From DASRDU01 sp046331565 (GTDB lineage: Bacteria > Acidobacteriota > Blastocatellia > RBC074), in NCBI GenBank assembly GCA_046331565.1, contig JAXLQP010000001.1, positions 992,001-1,056,000 of the forward strand: a stretch of 64,000 bases of DNA. Direction: 5' to 3'. How positions within the stretch are numbered: the first letter of the stretch is position 1; each line of letters opens with the position of its first letter. A program made the translations under genes and the position numbers. The notes beneath the pieces are model-generated. The model was given only the letters and a program-made list of their open reading frames with translations, made no database searches and was not told the DNA's origin. Shown piece by piece: positions 34,601-45,532 of the stretch.

Positions 34601-37600
34601 CTACGACAATCTGACGGAGACGAGTCGGGAGATGCCGGGATCTTCCATCGTTACCCCATACAGAGTCCCCGCTGCTTCCATGGTTCTTTTACTGTGTGTG
34701 ATGACCATGAACTGCGTCTGCTGACTCATCTCCAGGATTTTGTCGGCAAAGCGCCCGATGTTGATTTCGTCCAGGGGGGCGTCCACTTCGTCGAGCAGGC
34801 AGAAAGGACTTGGGCGGTACTTGAAGATGGCCATCACCAGTGCGATGGCGGTCATGGCCTTCTCGCCGCCCGACAGGAGCAGCACATTCTGGAGCCGCTT
34901 GCCCGGCGGCTGGGCAATGATTTCAATCCCGCTTTCCAGCGGATCGTTTTCATCTATCAGTCGCATTTCGCCCTGACCACCGCCGAACAGTTCCTGAAAT
35001 GTGCCGGTGAAATTGGCGTTGATGTTCTGGAAGGCCTCTCTGAATCGTTCTTTCGAGCGGCGCCTGATTTCGCTGAAGGCCGCCTGTGTGTCGAGGACAG
35101 CCTTTTCAATATCCGCTTTCTGTTCATTCAGAAAACGAATTCGTTCGGAGGTCTCGGCGATCTCATTGAGCGCGACCAGATTGACCGGCCCCAGTTTGTC
35201 GAGTTTGTCGCGTAAATCGGCCAGCCGCGCTCTGGCCTGGTCGGGATCGAAGGCCGACTGATCCGCTGATTCGGGGATTTGAGACGACCACAGCGCGGAA
35301 GCTTCCATCTCTCCGTGCTCATCAAAAACATCGGCTTCAGTTTCGCTGTCGTCTATCTCCTCGACCAGAGTCTGATAACGACCAGCGGAAGAACGTTCCT
35401 GATTGTGGAAAGTTGGATTGGTGAGGCTGGTGATTTCCTCGCCCAGATCGTTTCGGCATCTCTCGGCCAGATGTGTGATCTGCGCCGAATTACTGGCAAG
35501 CTCGATTTTGAGGGTTGATTTTTCGTCCCGTAATGACAGCAGGGAAGCCCTTAATGCCCTGATCTCCTGCTCCTGTTCTTCGGCTCGCTGTCGCTCAGTC
35601 TGTAATCTGGCAGTAACTTCTTCAAGCTGTTTCAGCGACAGGCTGTGTTCCTGTTCTTTGACTGTCAGCGACTCTTCAATTGTGTGAAGGGAATTTCTGA
35701 TTTCCGAGGCTTTGTCTGCCGCCTGTGCCGCGTCAGTCTGCTGGAGTGCCAGTCTCCGGCTGATTGAGTGGCTTTCCTCTTCCAGGCGGTGCAGTTCATT
35801 GAGCAGGGATCTTCTTCTTTCGGTTCTGGTGGCAATCTCAGCGCGCCTGCCGGATAGTCTGGCGATCCGGGCTTCGGTTTCCTGCCGGAGTTGTGCGGCT
35901 CTTGTCTGTGCTTCCTCAATCTCCGTTTCAAGCGCCAGATGCCGCTCACTTTCAGCTTCAGCGGCCTGCGAAGCCTGTTCAAGTTTTTGTTGAGCTTCCC
36001 GGAGCTCAAGTTCTTCCTGAAGAGTTTCCCTGCTGATGACGCTGAGCCAGGTTTCTGTTCTTTCCTGTTCGCGCCTGCTTTGCTGAAGTTGCTCGCGCAG
36101 GATGGGGATGGTCTGTTCGGCTTGTCTGATCCGGGTATCGAGGACTTGTCTTTCAGTGTTCAGGCTGTGGATGCGGCTGGTCAGTGTTGTCAGTTCTGAT
36201 TCTGCCTGTTCTGTCCTGATTTTCAGTTCGGTGATGACTGCCTGTAATTCTGTAATCTCTCTTTTGATGGTGAGAATGCCGAGCCGCCGTTCGGCTGAAC
36301 TGCCGCCCGTCAGAAAAGCTCCCTGAATGACTCTTTCACCGGTGGCAGTGATGTAAATGTTGTCGCGGTCATGGCGTGACAGGGCAATGGCTTCGGCTGT
36401 GTCTTTCACAATTCTGGCGGCTGCCAGTTGCGGGAACACACGCTCAAAGACTGCCCGCACCCCGGAGTCAAGGCCCAGTATCTCTATCAGCCTGAGGTCA
36501 GATGAATCACGGCTGCCGCTAATAGCGTCTGATAACGACTCGCGCCTGTTTTCTTTTTCTTCCTCTTCTTCCTCAGGTTGTTCTTCCTCAGGCGGTTTTG
36601 TGGCGAGAAATGAGGCGCGCCCCGGTTTTTCCCGGTTGAGGTAATCCAGAAAAGTCAGTGCCTGGTGCAGGTCGGGAACCAGAATGTATTGCAATTCATC
36701 TCTGAGTGCGGCCTCAAGCATTACCTCGTACTCTGGCGAGGTGTGAATAAAATCGGCCAGAGTGCCTAGGGGGTGACCGGTTTGGTTATCTGAAGTGTGT
36801 TCACTGTTCAGGCGCAGGATTTCCTGCACGGCTTCGGTGAAGGCGGACTTTTTCTGATCGAGTTCCAGCAGGGAATCAAGCCGGGACCCGGATGAAGTCA
36901 GGTCTCGCTGTAGCGACCGGTACCGCTCCTGTGCTGAATCTCTTTCGGCTGAAAGATTGTGCAGGCTTTCATCGGTTGATCGGATCTGCCTGATTGTTTC
37001 CTGATGTTCTTCCTGAACCTCATTTAACCGTACCGTCAGAGAAGCAATCTGTTCCTGAATGCCTGACAGTTGCATTGAGGCCCGTTCCTTTTCGAGACCT
37101 GCGCCGTCGAGCTTTTGCTGGTGGCGCTCCACTGCATCAGCGAATTGTCGGCGCAACTGGCGCCAGCGCTCCAGTTGCGTGGCGCTTTCGTAGATCGCCT
37201 GCCGTAGTTCCTTCAGTCCTGCCTGTGCCGCCGAGTCTTTTTCCTGCAGGGTCAGGTGTTCGTTTTCTTCGGATGACAGCAGTTTGCCTGAACTGTTGAT
37301 TTCCTCTTCGAGTTGTTTCAGATCCAGTCTCAGGCGTGAGATTTCCTGTTCAGTCAGTTCTTTTCTCTGGATTGCGGTCTGTTCTTCACGAGTCTGATCC
37401 TCTGCGCGTCTGGAGAGTTCCTGAAGTTGTTCCTGCAGGTAGAATTTTTGCTGTTGCAGTCGCTCGGCTTCCAGTGTGATCTGAGAGATTTTTTCCTTGG
37501 CGGCGTTTGCCTGCTCGGTGATCCGGTTATTGATTTGAATGGCTTCCTGATGTAGTTCCTCAACTGCTTCAAGGCGGCTCTGTTCATGAGACTCGGTTCG

Positions 37601-38449
37601 GGCAAGGGAACTGATTTGGGCCTGTAACCTGTTGATCCGTTGTTCCGTGTCCTGATAATCGTAAGCGTACAGGCTGCGCATAAGCTGTCTCATCTCGTCG
37701 CGCAGCCGCTGGTACCTTCTTGCTTTTGAGGCCTGCCGTTTGAGGCTGTTGTGCTGCCGTTCAACTTCAGACAGGATGTCGGTGATTCGTGCGAGGTTTT
37801 GGCGGGATGCTTCAAGTTTCAGTTCAGCGGCATGCTGCTGCATGCGGAATTTTGATATTCCGGCAGCTTCTTCGATGAGGGCGCGCCTTTCAAGTGGCTT
37901 AGCAGAGAGGATCTGACCGACGCGCCCCTGTTCGATGATGGCGTAGTGAGCGCCGCTCAGTCCTGTTCCGATAAACAATTCCTGTATGTCGCGGAGACGG
38001 CAGACCCGACCGTTCATTTCGTACTCGCTTTCGCCCGTGCGATAAAGCCTGCGGCCAATTACGATCCGGTCGCCTGACTGAAAGGACACTTTTTTCTTTG
38101 GTCCTGCCGGTGACTGGAAGGGCTGTGCTGATTCCGGTTCCGGGTGACCGTCCGCCTGCTTTTCCGTGATTTCGAAGTCTTCCTGAACCAGCAGTGTCAG
38201 GAGAACTTCGGCCATTCCTGCCGGCTGACGGTTGCGGCTTCCCTGAAAGATAACATCTTCCATTTTGCCACCGCGCAAAGCTCTGGCACGCTGCTCTCCG
38301 ATAACCCAGCTCAGAGCGTCGGCGACATTGCTCTTGCCACAGCCGTTTGGCCCGACAACCGCTGTTATTCCAACCTGATCAAATACAATTTCAGTCGGGT
38401 CGCAGAATGATTTAAATCCCTGTACCTGAATTTTCTCTATTCTCAGCAT
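34601..38449 (-). CDS. smc: Chromosome segregation ATPase SMC
   Basis: The 1282-residue protein has the SMC layout: an N-terminal ATPase half with MLRIEKIQVQGFKSF and Walker A GPNGCGKSN, a long coiled coil, a hinge near residues 520-690, a second coiled coil, and a C-terminal half with signature LLSGGEKAMTAIAL and Walker B FCLLDEVDAPLD. It organises and segregates the chromosome with ScpA and ScpB, which are not in this window. I choose ATG 38449 because the conserved N-terminus starts there; the frame reaches 25 codons further without homology. The hinge region carries a Glu-rich insertion (about 614-635, many Glu and Pro). The gene diverges from lptFG. Confidence 0.95.
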   Translation of the reverse strand: MLRIEKIQVQGFKSFCDPTEIVFDQVGITAVVGPNGCGKSNVADALSWVIGEQRARALRGGKMEDVIFQGSRNRQPAGMAEVLLTLLVQEDFEITEKQADGHPEPESAQPFQSPAGPKKKVSFQSGDRIVIGRRLYRTGESEYEMNGRVCRLRDIQELFIGTGLSGAHYAIIEQGRVGQILSAKPLERRALIEEAAGISKFRMQQHAAELKLEASRQNLARITDILSEVERQHNSLKRQASKARRYQRLRDEMRQLMRSLYAYDYQDTEQRINRLQAQISSLARTESHEQSRLEAVEELHQEAIQINNRITEQANAAKEKISQITLEAERLQQQKFYLQEQLQELSRRAEDQTREEQTAIQRKELTEQEISRLRLDLKQLEEEINSSGKLLSSEENEHLTLQEKDSAAQAGLKELRQAIYESATQLERWRQLRRQFADAVERHQQKLDGAGLEKERASMQLSGIQEQIASLTVRLNEVQEEHQETIRQIRSTDESLHNLSAERDSAQERYRSLQRDLTSSGSRLDSLLELDQKKSAFTEAVQEILRLNSEHTSDNQTGHPLGTLADFIHTSPEYEVMLEAALRDELQYILVPDLHQALTFLDYLNREKPGRASFLATKPPEEEQPEEEEEEKENRRESLSDAISGSRDSSDLRLIEILGLDSGVRAVFERVFPQLAAARIVKDTAEAIALSRHDRDNIYITATGERVIQGAFLTGGSSAERRLGILTIKREITELQAVITELKIRTEQAESELTTLTSRIHSLNTERQVLDTRIRQAEQTIPILREQLQQSRREQERTETWLSVISRETLQEELELREAQQKLEQASQAAEAESERHLALETEIEEAQTRAAQLRQETEARIARLSGRRAEIATRTERRRSLLNELHRLEEESHSISRRLALQQTDAAQAADKASEIRNSLHTIEESLTVKEQEHSLSLKQLEEVTARLQTERQRAEEQEQEIRALRASLLSLRDEKSTLKIELASNSAQITHLAERCRNDLGEEITSLTNPTFHNQERSSAGRYQTLVEEIDDSETEADVFDEHGEMEASALWSSQIPESADQSAFDPDQARARLADLRDKLDKLGPVNLVALNEIAETSERIRFLNEQKADIEKAVLDTQAAFSEIRRRSKERFREAFQNINANFTGTFQELFGGGQGEMRLIDENDPLESGIEIIAQPPGKRLQNVLLLSGGEKAMTAIALVMAIFKYRPSPFCLLDEVDAPLDEINIGRFADKILEMSQQTQFMVITHSKRTMEAAGTLYGVTMEDPGISRLVSVRLS

Positions 38450-38732
38450 GCGTAATATTCCTACAACAGGTTGAGTCCCTTGGTGAAAGTTCCACACTAT
38501 AAAGTGGGTAGCGGGTGAAGTCAATTATGCGGGCCGGGCAGTTCGGGTCAGGGGCTTGAATGACCATAATGCTCCTGATACCTTTAGCGTTCAGGAAAAA
38601 GGATTGCGAGAACTTGGATCTGATAACGAATGCAACAATCATCTGATAGTAAAATAGTAACGCGGAAAGCGGCTCACTGCTGACTTTATCATAATTTCCA
38701 TTATCAGACTCAGCGACCATCTCTAACCTCGA

Positions 38733-41090
38733 ATGGCTGAAGACGTCAATAAAACCGGATCCCGCAAAATCTCTGCGACTCTGACACTCTATGTGATCAG
38801 AGAAACCATTCCCTTTTATGTTATCACCATCATAACTCTGACCTTCATCATCTTTGCTCAGCAGATCATCAGGCAGAACGACTTCCTTTCGGTCGTTGAT
38901 GTTCCATTCCGAACTCTGATGGCATCAATCGCCTGCATACTCCCCGGAATTCTGATCATCACAACGCCTTTCTCCGCTCTGATAGCCACCCTTCTAACAA
39001 TAAACAGATTTAGCAGTGACCGCGAAACCACAAGCATTATGGCAAGCGGACTCAAGAGCAGACAAATTGCCCTGCCAGTCATAATCACAGGGTTACTGGC
39101 GACAGCTCTGACACTTGTCTTCACCTTGTACCTCAATCCCAGATGCCTCCAATTCCTGAACACTCTCAAACTGGAAGCGTTGAAACGGGCAGTAGAGATT
39201 CAGGTCAAACCTCAGACCCTCACCACCCTCTTCAATGACCAGCTCGTTCTGGTCAGAAATGTCACCCCGGAAACAGGTCAATGGAAAGGGATTTTTGTTT
39301 ACCACCCGACCCCGGACAACAAGATAGTCATCGTCAGCGCAGCAAAGGGTAACGTCAGAATCGAAGCCGACCGGCCAGACGTCAATACTGTCGGCATCCA
39401 GATGGAGGATGGCTTCACCGCCACCACCTCAGCGGAAAATCACCCGACAGAAACAATAACCCGCTTCAAACGACTCTACGTCAGATTATCAGACTCAGCA
39501 TCAACCCCTCTGGCGGCAACAAGGCCGGTCAGCAAAAGGGCCTATCAGGAACTGTCTTCAGGTCAACTGAAAACCCAGCTCAGAACACTCGCGCCTGACA
39601 GCACCGAGTACCGGGCAGCAAGCGTCGAATGGCACAAACGGCTGGCCATGGCCTTCGGCGCCATAGTGCTGGTAATTATCGCCATCCCCACAGGCCTCAG
39701 CCTCTCCGCAAGATCAGGAAGAGCATTCACTGTCATCACAGGCCTGATCATCGCCGTGACTTATTACATCCTGACGGTAACAGGGCAGAACCTCGCCTTC
39801 ACCGGCGCTATCCCTGTGGTCGCCGGGACCTGGCTGGCCAACATAGTCATTCTGACACTGAGCTTCATAATTCCGAACAGGCCTGTTCCAGCCCTGAAAT
39901 CCCCCTTCCCCGCACTCCGTCTGTTCAATCGCGGGCACCGATCCGCATCAGTCTCTGAAAGACCACTGGTATCAGAACAGCGCACCAGAAACTTCAGAGT
40001 CTTCGATATTGTGAACCTGCTGCTGCTGAAAAACCTGACGGCCTATTCCATCCTGACGCTGGCCGCACTGCTGAGCCTGACCGTCATCTTCACCCTGACT
40101 GATCTGGTTCCGTCAGTAGCCAGGAACCGAATCCCCACGAGCTATCTGGCAGGGTACTTCTGGTATCTGACCCCGTATCTGATCTACCTGTGCGCCCCCT
40201 TCGGACTGATGCTGGGACTCCTGATCACGTTCGGACTCCTCGCCAGAACCAACCAGCTCACGGCACTCTCTGCCAACGGGCTGAGTCCGTACAAATTCGC
40301 CATCGCGCTGACAGCATTTGCCGTGCTGATCAGTTCCGGTCTCTACTATCTGTCAGAACAGATCATCCCTGAATCCAACCGGCGACAGGATGAGCGATAC
40401 AACACAATCAAAAACCGAAAGACCGAGCAGGCAACCCTCGCATTTGGCCGGAAATGGGTCTACAGCCTCGATGACAAACTGTTCAGCTTCCAGCACATAA
40501 ACGACAATAACCAACTGCTTAATGCAACCGCTTATGACATCGGAGGCCCCTCCCATCTGCTCTGTTCCGTCACTCACGCAGACAAGGCAGAGCAGATTTC
40601 AAATAATACCTGGCAGTCAGTCTCAGGCGGCTGGCAGGAAGAGTTCTGCAATGCGCCCGGCCCGCTCAGCCCTCCCGGCCAGAGCGGCGTTACATTCACC
40701 GCCTCTCAGGGAGCCGCACTGTTCAGAAAACCCGTGAATGAATCATCAAAGATGAACATCCGGGAACTCGGCAGCTACCTCAGACAACTCTCGGCATCAG
40801 GCATCTCTGCCGCTGAACTCAAAATTGATTACGAAAAAAAGAAAAGCTTCCCGTTATACTGCCTGATCTTCATCAGTCTGGCCTTTCCCTTCTGCCTGAC
40901 TCTGACCAGCAGAAAAATCCTGACCCGACTAACCACAGGGCTGAGCCTCTGTCTCATTTTCTGGACCATCACCAGCGTTCTGGAATCTCTTGGCAGACAG
41001 GGACGCCTCTCGGCTGAACTGGCTGTCTGGGGCGGCCCGGCAGCTTTCCTCGCTCTGGGGATCTATCTGTTTTTCAGGATTGGAAAATAA
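38733..41090 (+). CDS. Fused LptF-LptG lipopolysaccharide export permease
   Basis: At 785 residues this is about twice the length of one LptF or LptG. Residues about 1-390 form a complete YjgP/YjgQ permease half: three N-terminal helices, a periplasmic beta domain (about 155-255; VKPQTLTTLFNDQLVLVRNV) and three C-terminal helices. Residues about 425-785 repeat the same layout (LLLKNLTAYSILTLAALLS, periplasmic part 560-690, ending FPFCLTLTSRKILTRL). LptF and LptG with the ATPase LptB pull lipopolysaccharide from the inner membrane towards the Lpt bridge. A single gene for both halves is uncommon. No strong ribosome binding site precedes ATG 38733. A hairpin terminator follows directly. lpxD lies 3 kb away. 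Confidence 0.85.
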   Translation: MAEDVNKTGSRKISATLTLYVIRETIPFYVITIITLTFIIFAQQIIRQNDFLSVVDVPFRTLMASIACILPGILIITTPFSALIATLLTINRFSSDRETTSIMASGLKSRQIALPVIITGLLATALTLVFTLYLNPRCLQFLNTLKLEALKRAVEIQVKPQTLTTLFNDQLVLVRNVTPETGQWKGIFVYHPTPDNKIVIVSAAKGNVRIEADRPDVNTVGIQMEDGFTATTSAENHPTETITRFKRLYVRLSDSASTPLAATRPVSKRAYQELSSGQLKTQLRTLAPDSTEYRAASVEWHKRLAMAFGAIVLVIIAIPTGLSLSARSGRAFTVITGLIIAVTYYILTVTGQNLAFTGAIPVVAGTWLANIVILTLSFIIPNRPVPALKSPFPALRLFNRGHRSASVSERPLVSEQRTRNFRVFDIVNLLLLKNLTAYSILTLAALLSLTVIFTLTDLVPSVARNRIPTSYLAGYFWYLTPYLIYLCAPFGLMLGLLITFGLLARTNQLTALSANGLSPYKFAIALTAFAVLISSGLYYLSEQIIPESNRRQDERYNTIKNRKTEQATLAFGRKWVYSLDDKLFSFQHINDNNQLLNATAYDIGGPSHLLCSVTHADKAEQISNNTWQSVSGGWQEEFCNAPGPLSPPGQSGVTFTASQGAALFRKPVNESSKMNIRELGSYLRQLSASGISAAELKIDYEKKKSFPLYCLIFISLAFPFCLTLTSRKILTRLTTGLSLCLIFWTITSVLESLGRQGRLSAELAVWGGPAAFLALGIYLFFRIGK

Positions 41091-41124
41091 AAAAGAGGGA
41101 AAAACGAATTCGTTTTCCCTCTTT
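41091..41124. terminator. Bidirectional terminator between lptFG and ahcY
   Basis: AAAGAGGGAAAA and its complement TTTTCCCTCTTT flank a CGAATTCG core. The AT-rich flanks give T-runs in both directions, fitting the convergent genes. A second small stem (TCCGAT/ATCGGA) follows at 41135-41154. Confidence 0.8.
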
Positions 41125-41187
41125 ACTGTACTGTTATCCGATTTTCGTTATCGGACGCTCGACGGCAAAATACGGCAAAATGCGGAA

Positions 41188-42444
41188 CTACGTCCCCATC
41201 TGCCAGCTATTCATATATTCAATCTGCTCCGGCGTCGGCTGATCTATCTTCAACTGCATGGCTGCAAGCTTCAACCGGGCAATCTCAAGATCAACTTCTT
41301 CAGGAAGAAGATGAACATCAGGTTCAAGCTTTCCTTTATGTCTGACCAGATATTCAGCGGAAAGAGCCTGATTGGCAAAGCTCATGTCCATCACGCTGGC
41401 CGGATGCCCCTCAGCAGCGGCCAGATTGACCAGTCGCCCCTCCCCCAGCACCACGATCCCCCGGCCATCCTTCAATCTGAACTCCTCGACAAACGGGCGC
41501 TGCTCGACCCGGTCAACGGCAATGGCCGCAAGCTGCGACAGGTTGATTTCCAGATCGAAGTGGCCTGAGTTGCAGACAATCGCGCCATTCTTCATCTTCT
41601 CGAAGTGCTGCAGGTCAATGACGTGACGGTTGCCGGTCACTGTAATAAAAACATCTCCCAGCGGAGCGGCTTCATCCAGCGGCATGACACGGAACCCGTC
41701 CATCGCGGCTTCCAGCGCCTTGACCGGGTGAATCTCCGTCACAATGACGTTGGCCCCCAGACCGCGCCCGCGCATCGCCACGCCCTTGCCGCACCAGCCA
41801 TATCCCACCACAACCAGCGTCCGGCCAGCCAGCAGGATGTTGGTGGCCCGGATCACGCCATCCAGCGTGCTTTGTCCTGTGCCGTAGCGGTTATCGAACA
41901 TGTGCTTGGTCTGCGCATCATTGACTGCAATCGCCGGGAATTTCAGCACTCCGTCACGCAGCATGGCACGGAGGCGGTTGATGCCGGTCGTCGTCTCTTC
42001 CGTCGAGCCGATCAGATCGCCCACCTGGTCAGGTCTCTCCTGAATCAGCGTGGCCACGACATCCGAGCCGTCATCAATAATCAGTTGCGGCCTGTGATCC
42101 AGCGCCAGGCGCACATGCTTATTGTAAGTTTCGGTGCTTTCTCCCTTGATGGCATAAACAGAAATCCCGTATTCCTTCACCAGCGCCGCCGCCACGTCAT
42201 CCTGGGTACTCAGCGGATTCGAGGCGATCAGAACGGTTTCAGCGCCCGCTGCCTGCAGGGCGCGCGCCAGATTGGCCGTTTCAGTGGTGATATGCGCACA
42301 GGCCACCAGTCTTAAATCCCGCAACGGCTTCTCAGTCCGGAAGCGCTCACGAATCATGCGCAGCACGGGCATCTCGCGTTCGGCCCACTCAATCCGCTTC
42401 TTCCCTGCCTCAGCCAGATTTATATCCCTGATTTCAAAATCCAT
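41188..42444 (-). CDS. ahcY: Adenosylhomocysteinase
   Basis: The 418-residue protein hydrolyses S-adenosylhomocysteine to adenosine and homocysteine. Landmarks include LIDDGSDVVATL (near 119), EETTTGINRL (near 148), DNRYGTGQSTLDG (near 186), and the NAD-binding GYGWCGKGVAMRGRG loop (near 216). The shorter length (about 418 rather than 465) is common in bacteria and archaea and reflects the absence of an insertion found in some homologues. It follows metK by 21 bases on the same strand, so SAM synthesis and recycling of its product are co-expressed. GGGAAGC precedes the ATG. Confidence 0.96.
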   Translation of the reverse strand: MDFEIRDINLAEAGKKRIEWAEREMPVLRMIRERFRTEKPLRDLRLVACAHITTETANLARALQAAGAETVLIASNPLSTQDDVAAALVKEYGISVYAIKGESTETYNKHVRLALDHRPQLIIDDGSDVVATLIQERPDQVGDLIGSTEETTTGINRLRAMLRDGVLKFPAIAVNDAQTKHMFDNRYGTGQSTLDGVIRATNILLAGRTLVVVGYGWCGKGVAMRGRGLGANVIVTEIHPVKALEAAMDGFRVMPLDEAAPLGDVFITVTGNRHVIDLQHFEKMKNGAIVCNSGHFDLEINLSQLAAIAVDRVEQRPFVEEFRLKDGRGIVVLGEGRLVNLAAAEGHPASVMDMSFANQALSAEYLVRHKGKLEPDVHLLPEEVDLEIARLKLAAMQLKIDQPTPEQIEYMNSWQMGT

Positions 42445-42465
42445 CGCTTGCTTCCCTTTCTTGCT

Positions 42466-43617
<1,152 letters not shown>

Positions 43618-43726
43618 CAGTCTGGTCTCCTCACTTATAGTTGTCCTGGTTCAGATTTTTCAACAGGTTAGAACTGGCCGACGGTGGCAGAAGGTCTGCC
43701 GGAACCGCCCCTGCCGCCAGCGCACA

Positions 43727-43755
43727 TTGACAGGCTCTGACTCACACCGTAATCT
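43727..43755 (+). promoter_or_regulatory. Promoter for lpxD
   Basis: TTGACA (43727-43732), a 17-base spacer and TAATCT (43750-43755) lie in the divergent metK-lpxD region and point towards lpxD, whose start codon is about 96 bases downstream of the -10 box. Confidence 0.65.
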
Positions 43756-43851
43756 TCAATGTCACGCTCGGATATGGAATGCCGGAGATTAGCGAGTATT
43801 GAAGCGTCTTGTGACCGCTGAGAATTACACAGCTTTTCAGGAGAGTCAAGC

Positions 43852-44940
43852 TTGGCCCATCTGCCCCACAACCACGCCCGTCAAGGCGAACCTAAGTCGC
43901 TGACGCTGCGCGAACTTGCCAGCCATCTGAACTGCCGGTTAACCGGCGATCCCGAAGTCACAGTCACAGGCGTTTCGACCCTGGAACTGGCCGGGCCGGA
44001 TGAGGTCTCTTTTCTTTCCAACCCGAAGTACACTCCGCAGCTCTCCCGAAGCAGAGCTGCCGCCATTATCACCAGCAATCCGGATCTCGTGCCCGCCCCG
44101 AAGGCTGCGCTGATCTCTTCAAATCCATATCTGGCCTTTGCGCACGCGCTCGCCCTCTTTACCAGCCCGCCGCCCACAAAACCAGGGATTCATCCTTCGG
44201 CGGTCATCTCCGCCACCGCCGTCATCGGGTCGGATGTCTCCATCGGCCCGTTCACGATGATCGGCGAAGGCGTGAGAATCGGCGACCGCGTAACCATTCA
44301 TTCACACTGCTCCGTTTATGATGACGCCGAAATCGGAGACGACTGCCTGCTTCATTCCCACGCGATCATCCGCGAAGGCTGCCGCCTCGGTCAGAGCGTC
44401 ATTCTGCAAAACGGAGCCATCGTTGGCAGTGACGGGTTCGGTTACGCGCGGCGTGACGACCGTTCCTGGCAGAAAATCCCTCAGACCGGAATCGTCGTGA
44501 TTGAGGATGATGTGGAAATCGGCGCCGGCTCAGTCATTGACCGCGCGACGATTGGCGAAACCAGAATCAGACGCGGCGCGAGGATAGACAACCTGGTTCA
44601 GATCGGTCACGGGTCGGTGGTGGGCGAGCATTCGCTGCTCTGCGCTCAGGTCGGACTCGCGGGCAGCACGACCGTTGGCCGGGAGGTCATCCTGGGCGGA
44701 CAGGTCGGCGCCGCCGGACACCTGACCATTGGCGACAGAGTGGTGGCGACGGCTCAGACCGGGATCCCGTCCTCAGTCGCGCCCGATTCGGTCGTGTCAG
44801 GTTATCCGGCCATCAGGAACCGCGACTGGCTGAAGGCTTCGGCTGTCTTCGCGCAACTGCCCGGACTTTACAAGGAAATCTCGCAACTCAGGAAAAAACT
44901 GGCTGCCATCGAAAGTCAGGAACCATCATCACAGGGCTGA
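43852..44940 (+). CDS. lpxD: UDP-3-O-acylglucosamine N-acyltransferase
   Basis: The 362-residue protein has an N-terminal LpxD domain (about 14-100; LTLRELASHLNCRLTGDPE, VSFLSNPKY) followed by a left-handed beta-helix of hexapeptide repeats (about 108-300; e.g. IGSDVSIGPFTMIGEGVRIG) and a C-terminal helix. The catalytic His is expected in the QIGHGSVVG coil (near 248). It adds the N-linked 3-hydroxyacyl chain in lipid A synthesis in the cytosol. The start codon is TTG, with AGGAGAG about 6 bases upstream; no ATG fits the conserved N-terminus. fabZ, lpxA and lpxC are not adjacent, unlike in many proteobacteria. Confidence 0.95.
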   Translation: MAHLPHNHARQGEPKSLTLRELASHLNCRLTGDPEVTVTGVSTLELAGPDEVSFLSNPKYTPQLSRSRAAAIITSNPDLVPAPKAALISSNPYLAFAHALALFTSPPPTKPGIHPSAVISATAVIGSDVSIGPFTMIGEGVRIGDRVTIHSHCSVYDDAEIGDDCLLHSHAIIREGCRLGQSVILQNGAIVGSDGFGYARRDDRSWQKIPQTGIVVIEDDVEIGAGSVIDRATIGETRIRRGARIDNLVQIGHGSVVGEHSLLCAQVGLAGSTTVGREVILGGQVGAAGHLTIGDRVVATAQTGIPSSVAPDSVVSGYPAIRNRDWLKASAVFAQLPGLYKEISQLRKKLAAIESQEPSSQG

Positions 44941-44986
44941 ATCCGCCGCCGTTTTGTCATCATTTCCCAGGGAGCCATTCATACAG

Positions 44987-45532
44987 ATGAGCGTCAAAAT
45001 CGAAAACAGAGCTTCAATCAAACCTCCGGCCAGCACGGAAAAGACCATTCAGGGCGTGCTGGATGCCATCCCGCGCGAACACCTGCGCGGCCTGACCAGA
45101 ATTGTCCTGGTTGATGCCATCGCCCCCGATCAGCGCATCAATCTGCCTGCCGGAACCGAACTGCCGGGCCTCTACCATCCGAAGATGGGGCCATACCCGC
45201 CCTGGTGCGAAATCGCCCTGGGCGCGCTCCTGCCACGCACCGGCTTCTTCAAAAGGCTCGCGGCGAGACTCAACTTCAAGGCCAATCTGGCCGGGATTCT
45301 GCTCTCTTTACAGGCGCAGCATTACTGCCTGACCATTGCGCATGGGGTTCGGAAGGGACAACTGGAAGGAGCCGTGAGGTCTTATACCGAAAAGTATTAT
45401 GAAACCTGGCGCGAAACCCAGGGCGGCTTCCGCGCCCGCCTGCTCAGGCCGCTGCGCCCGTATCTGGATCGCTGGGCCAGAAGCCTCAGAAAGAAATACG
45501 ACGCCGAACAGAAGAAGAAACAATCAGCCTGA
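44987..45532 (+). CDS. Uncharacterised protein, possibly a degenerate metallopeptidase-like fold
   Basis: I do not recognise this 181-residue protein with confidence. It starts with a segment resembling the leader of some putative metallopeptidases (AIPREHLRGLTRIVLVDAI, near 29-47), has LPGLYHPKMGPYPPWCEIALG in the middle and a segment LAGILLSLQAQHYCLTIAHG (near 102-121) where such proteins carry HExxH; here only scattered His remain. The C-terminus is strongly basic (KKYDAEQKKK). It has no signal peptide or membrane helix. ATG 44987 has GGGAG upstream. It follows lpxD after 46 bases, so the two may share a transcript, and its 3' end overlaps the end of parB by 9 bases in convergent arrangement. 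Confidence 0.6.
   Translation: MSVKIENRASIKPPASTEKTIQGVLDAIPREHLRGLTRIVLVDAIAPDQRINLPAGTELPGLYHPKMGPYPPWCEIALGALLPRTGFFKRLAARLNFKANLAGILLSLQAQHYCLTIAHGVRKGQLEGAVRSYTEKYYETWRETQGGFRARLLRPLRPYLDRWARSLRKKYDAEQKKKQSA

Noticed and set aside
43618..43851. SAM riboswitch in front of metK
   Set aside because: A hairpin GGCAGA/TCTGCC is present, but none of the conserved cores of SAM or SAH riboswitches that I know could be matched.
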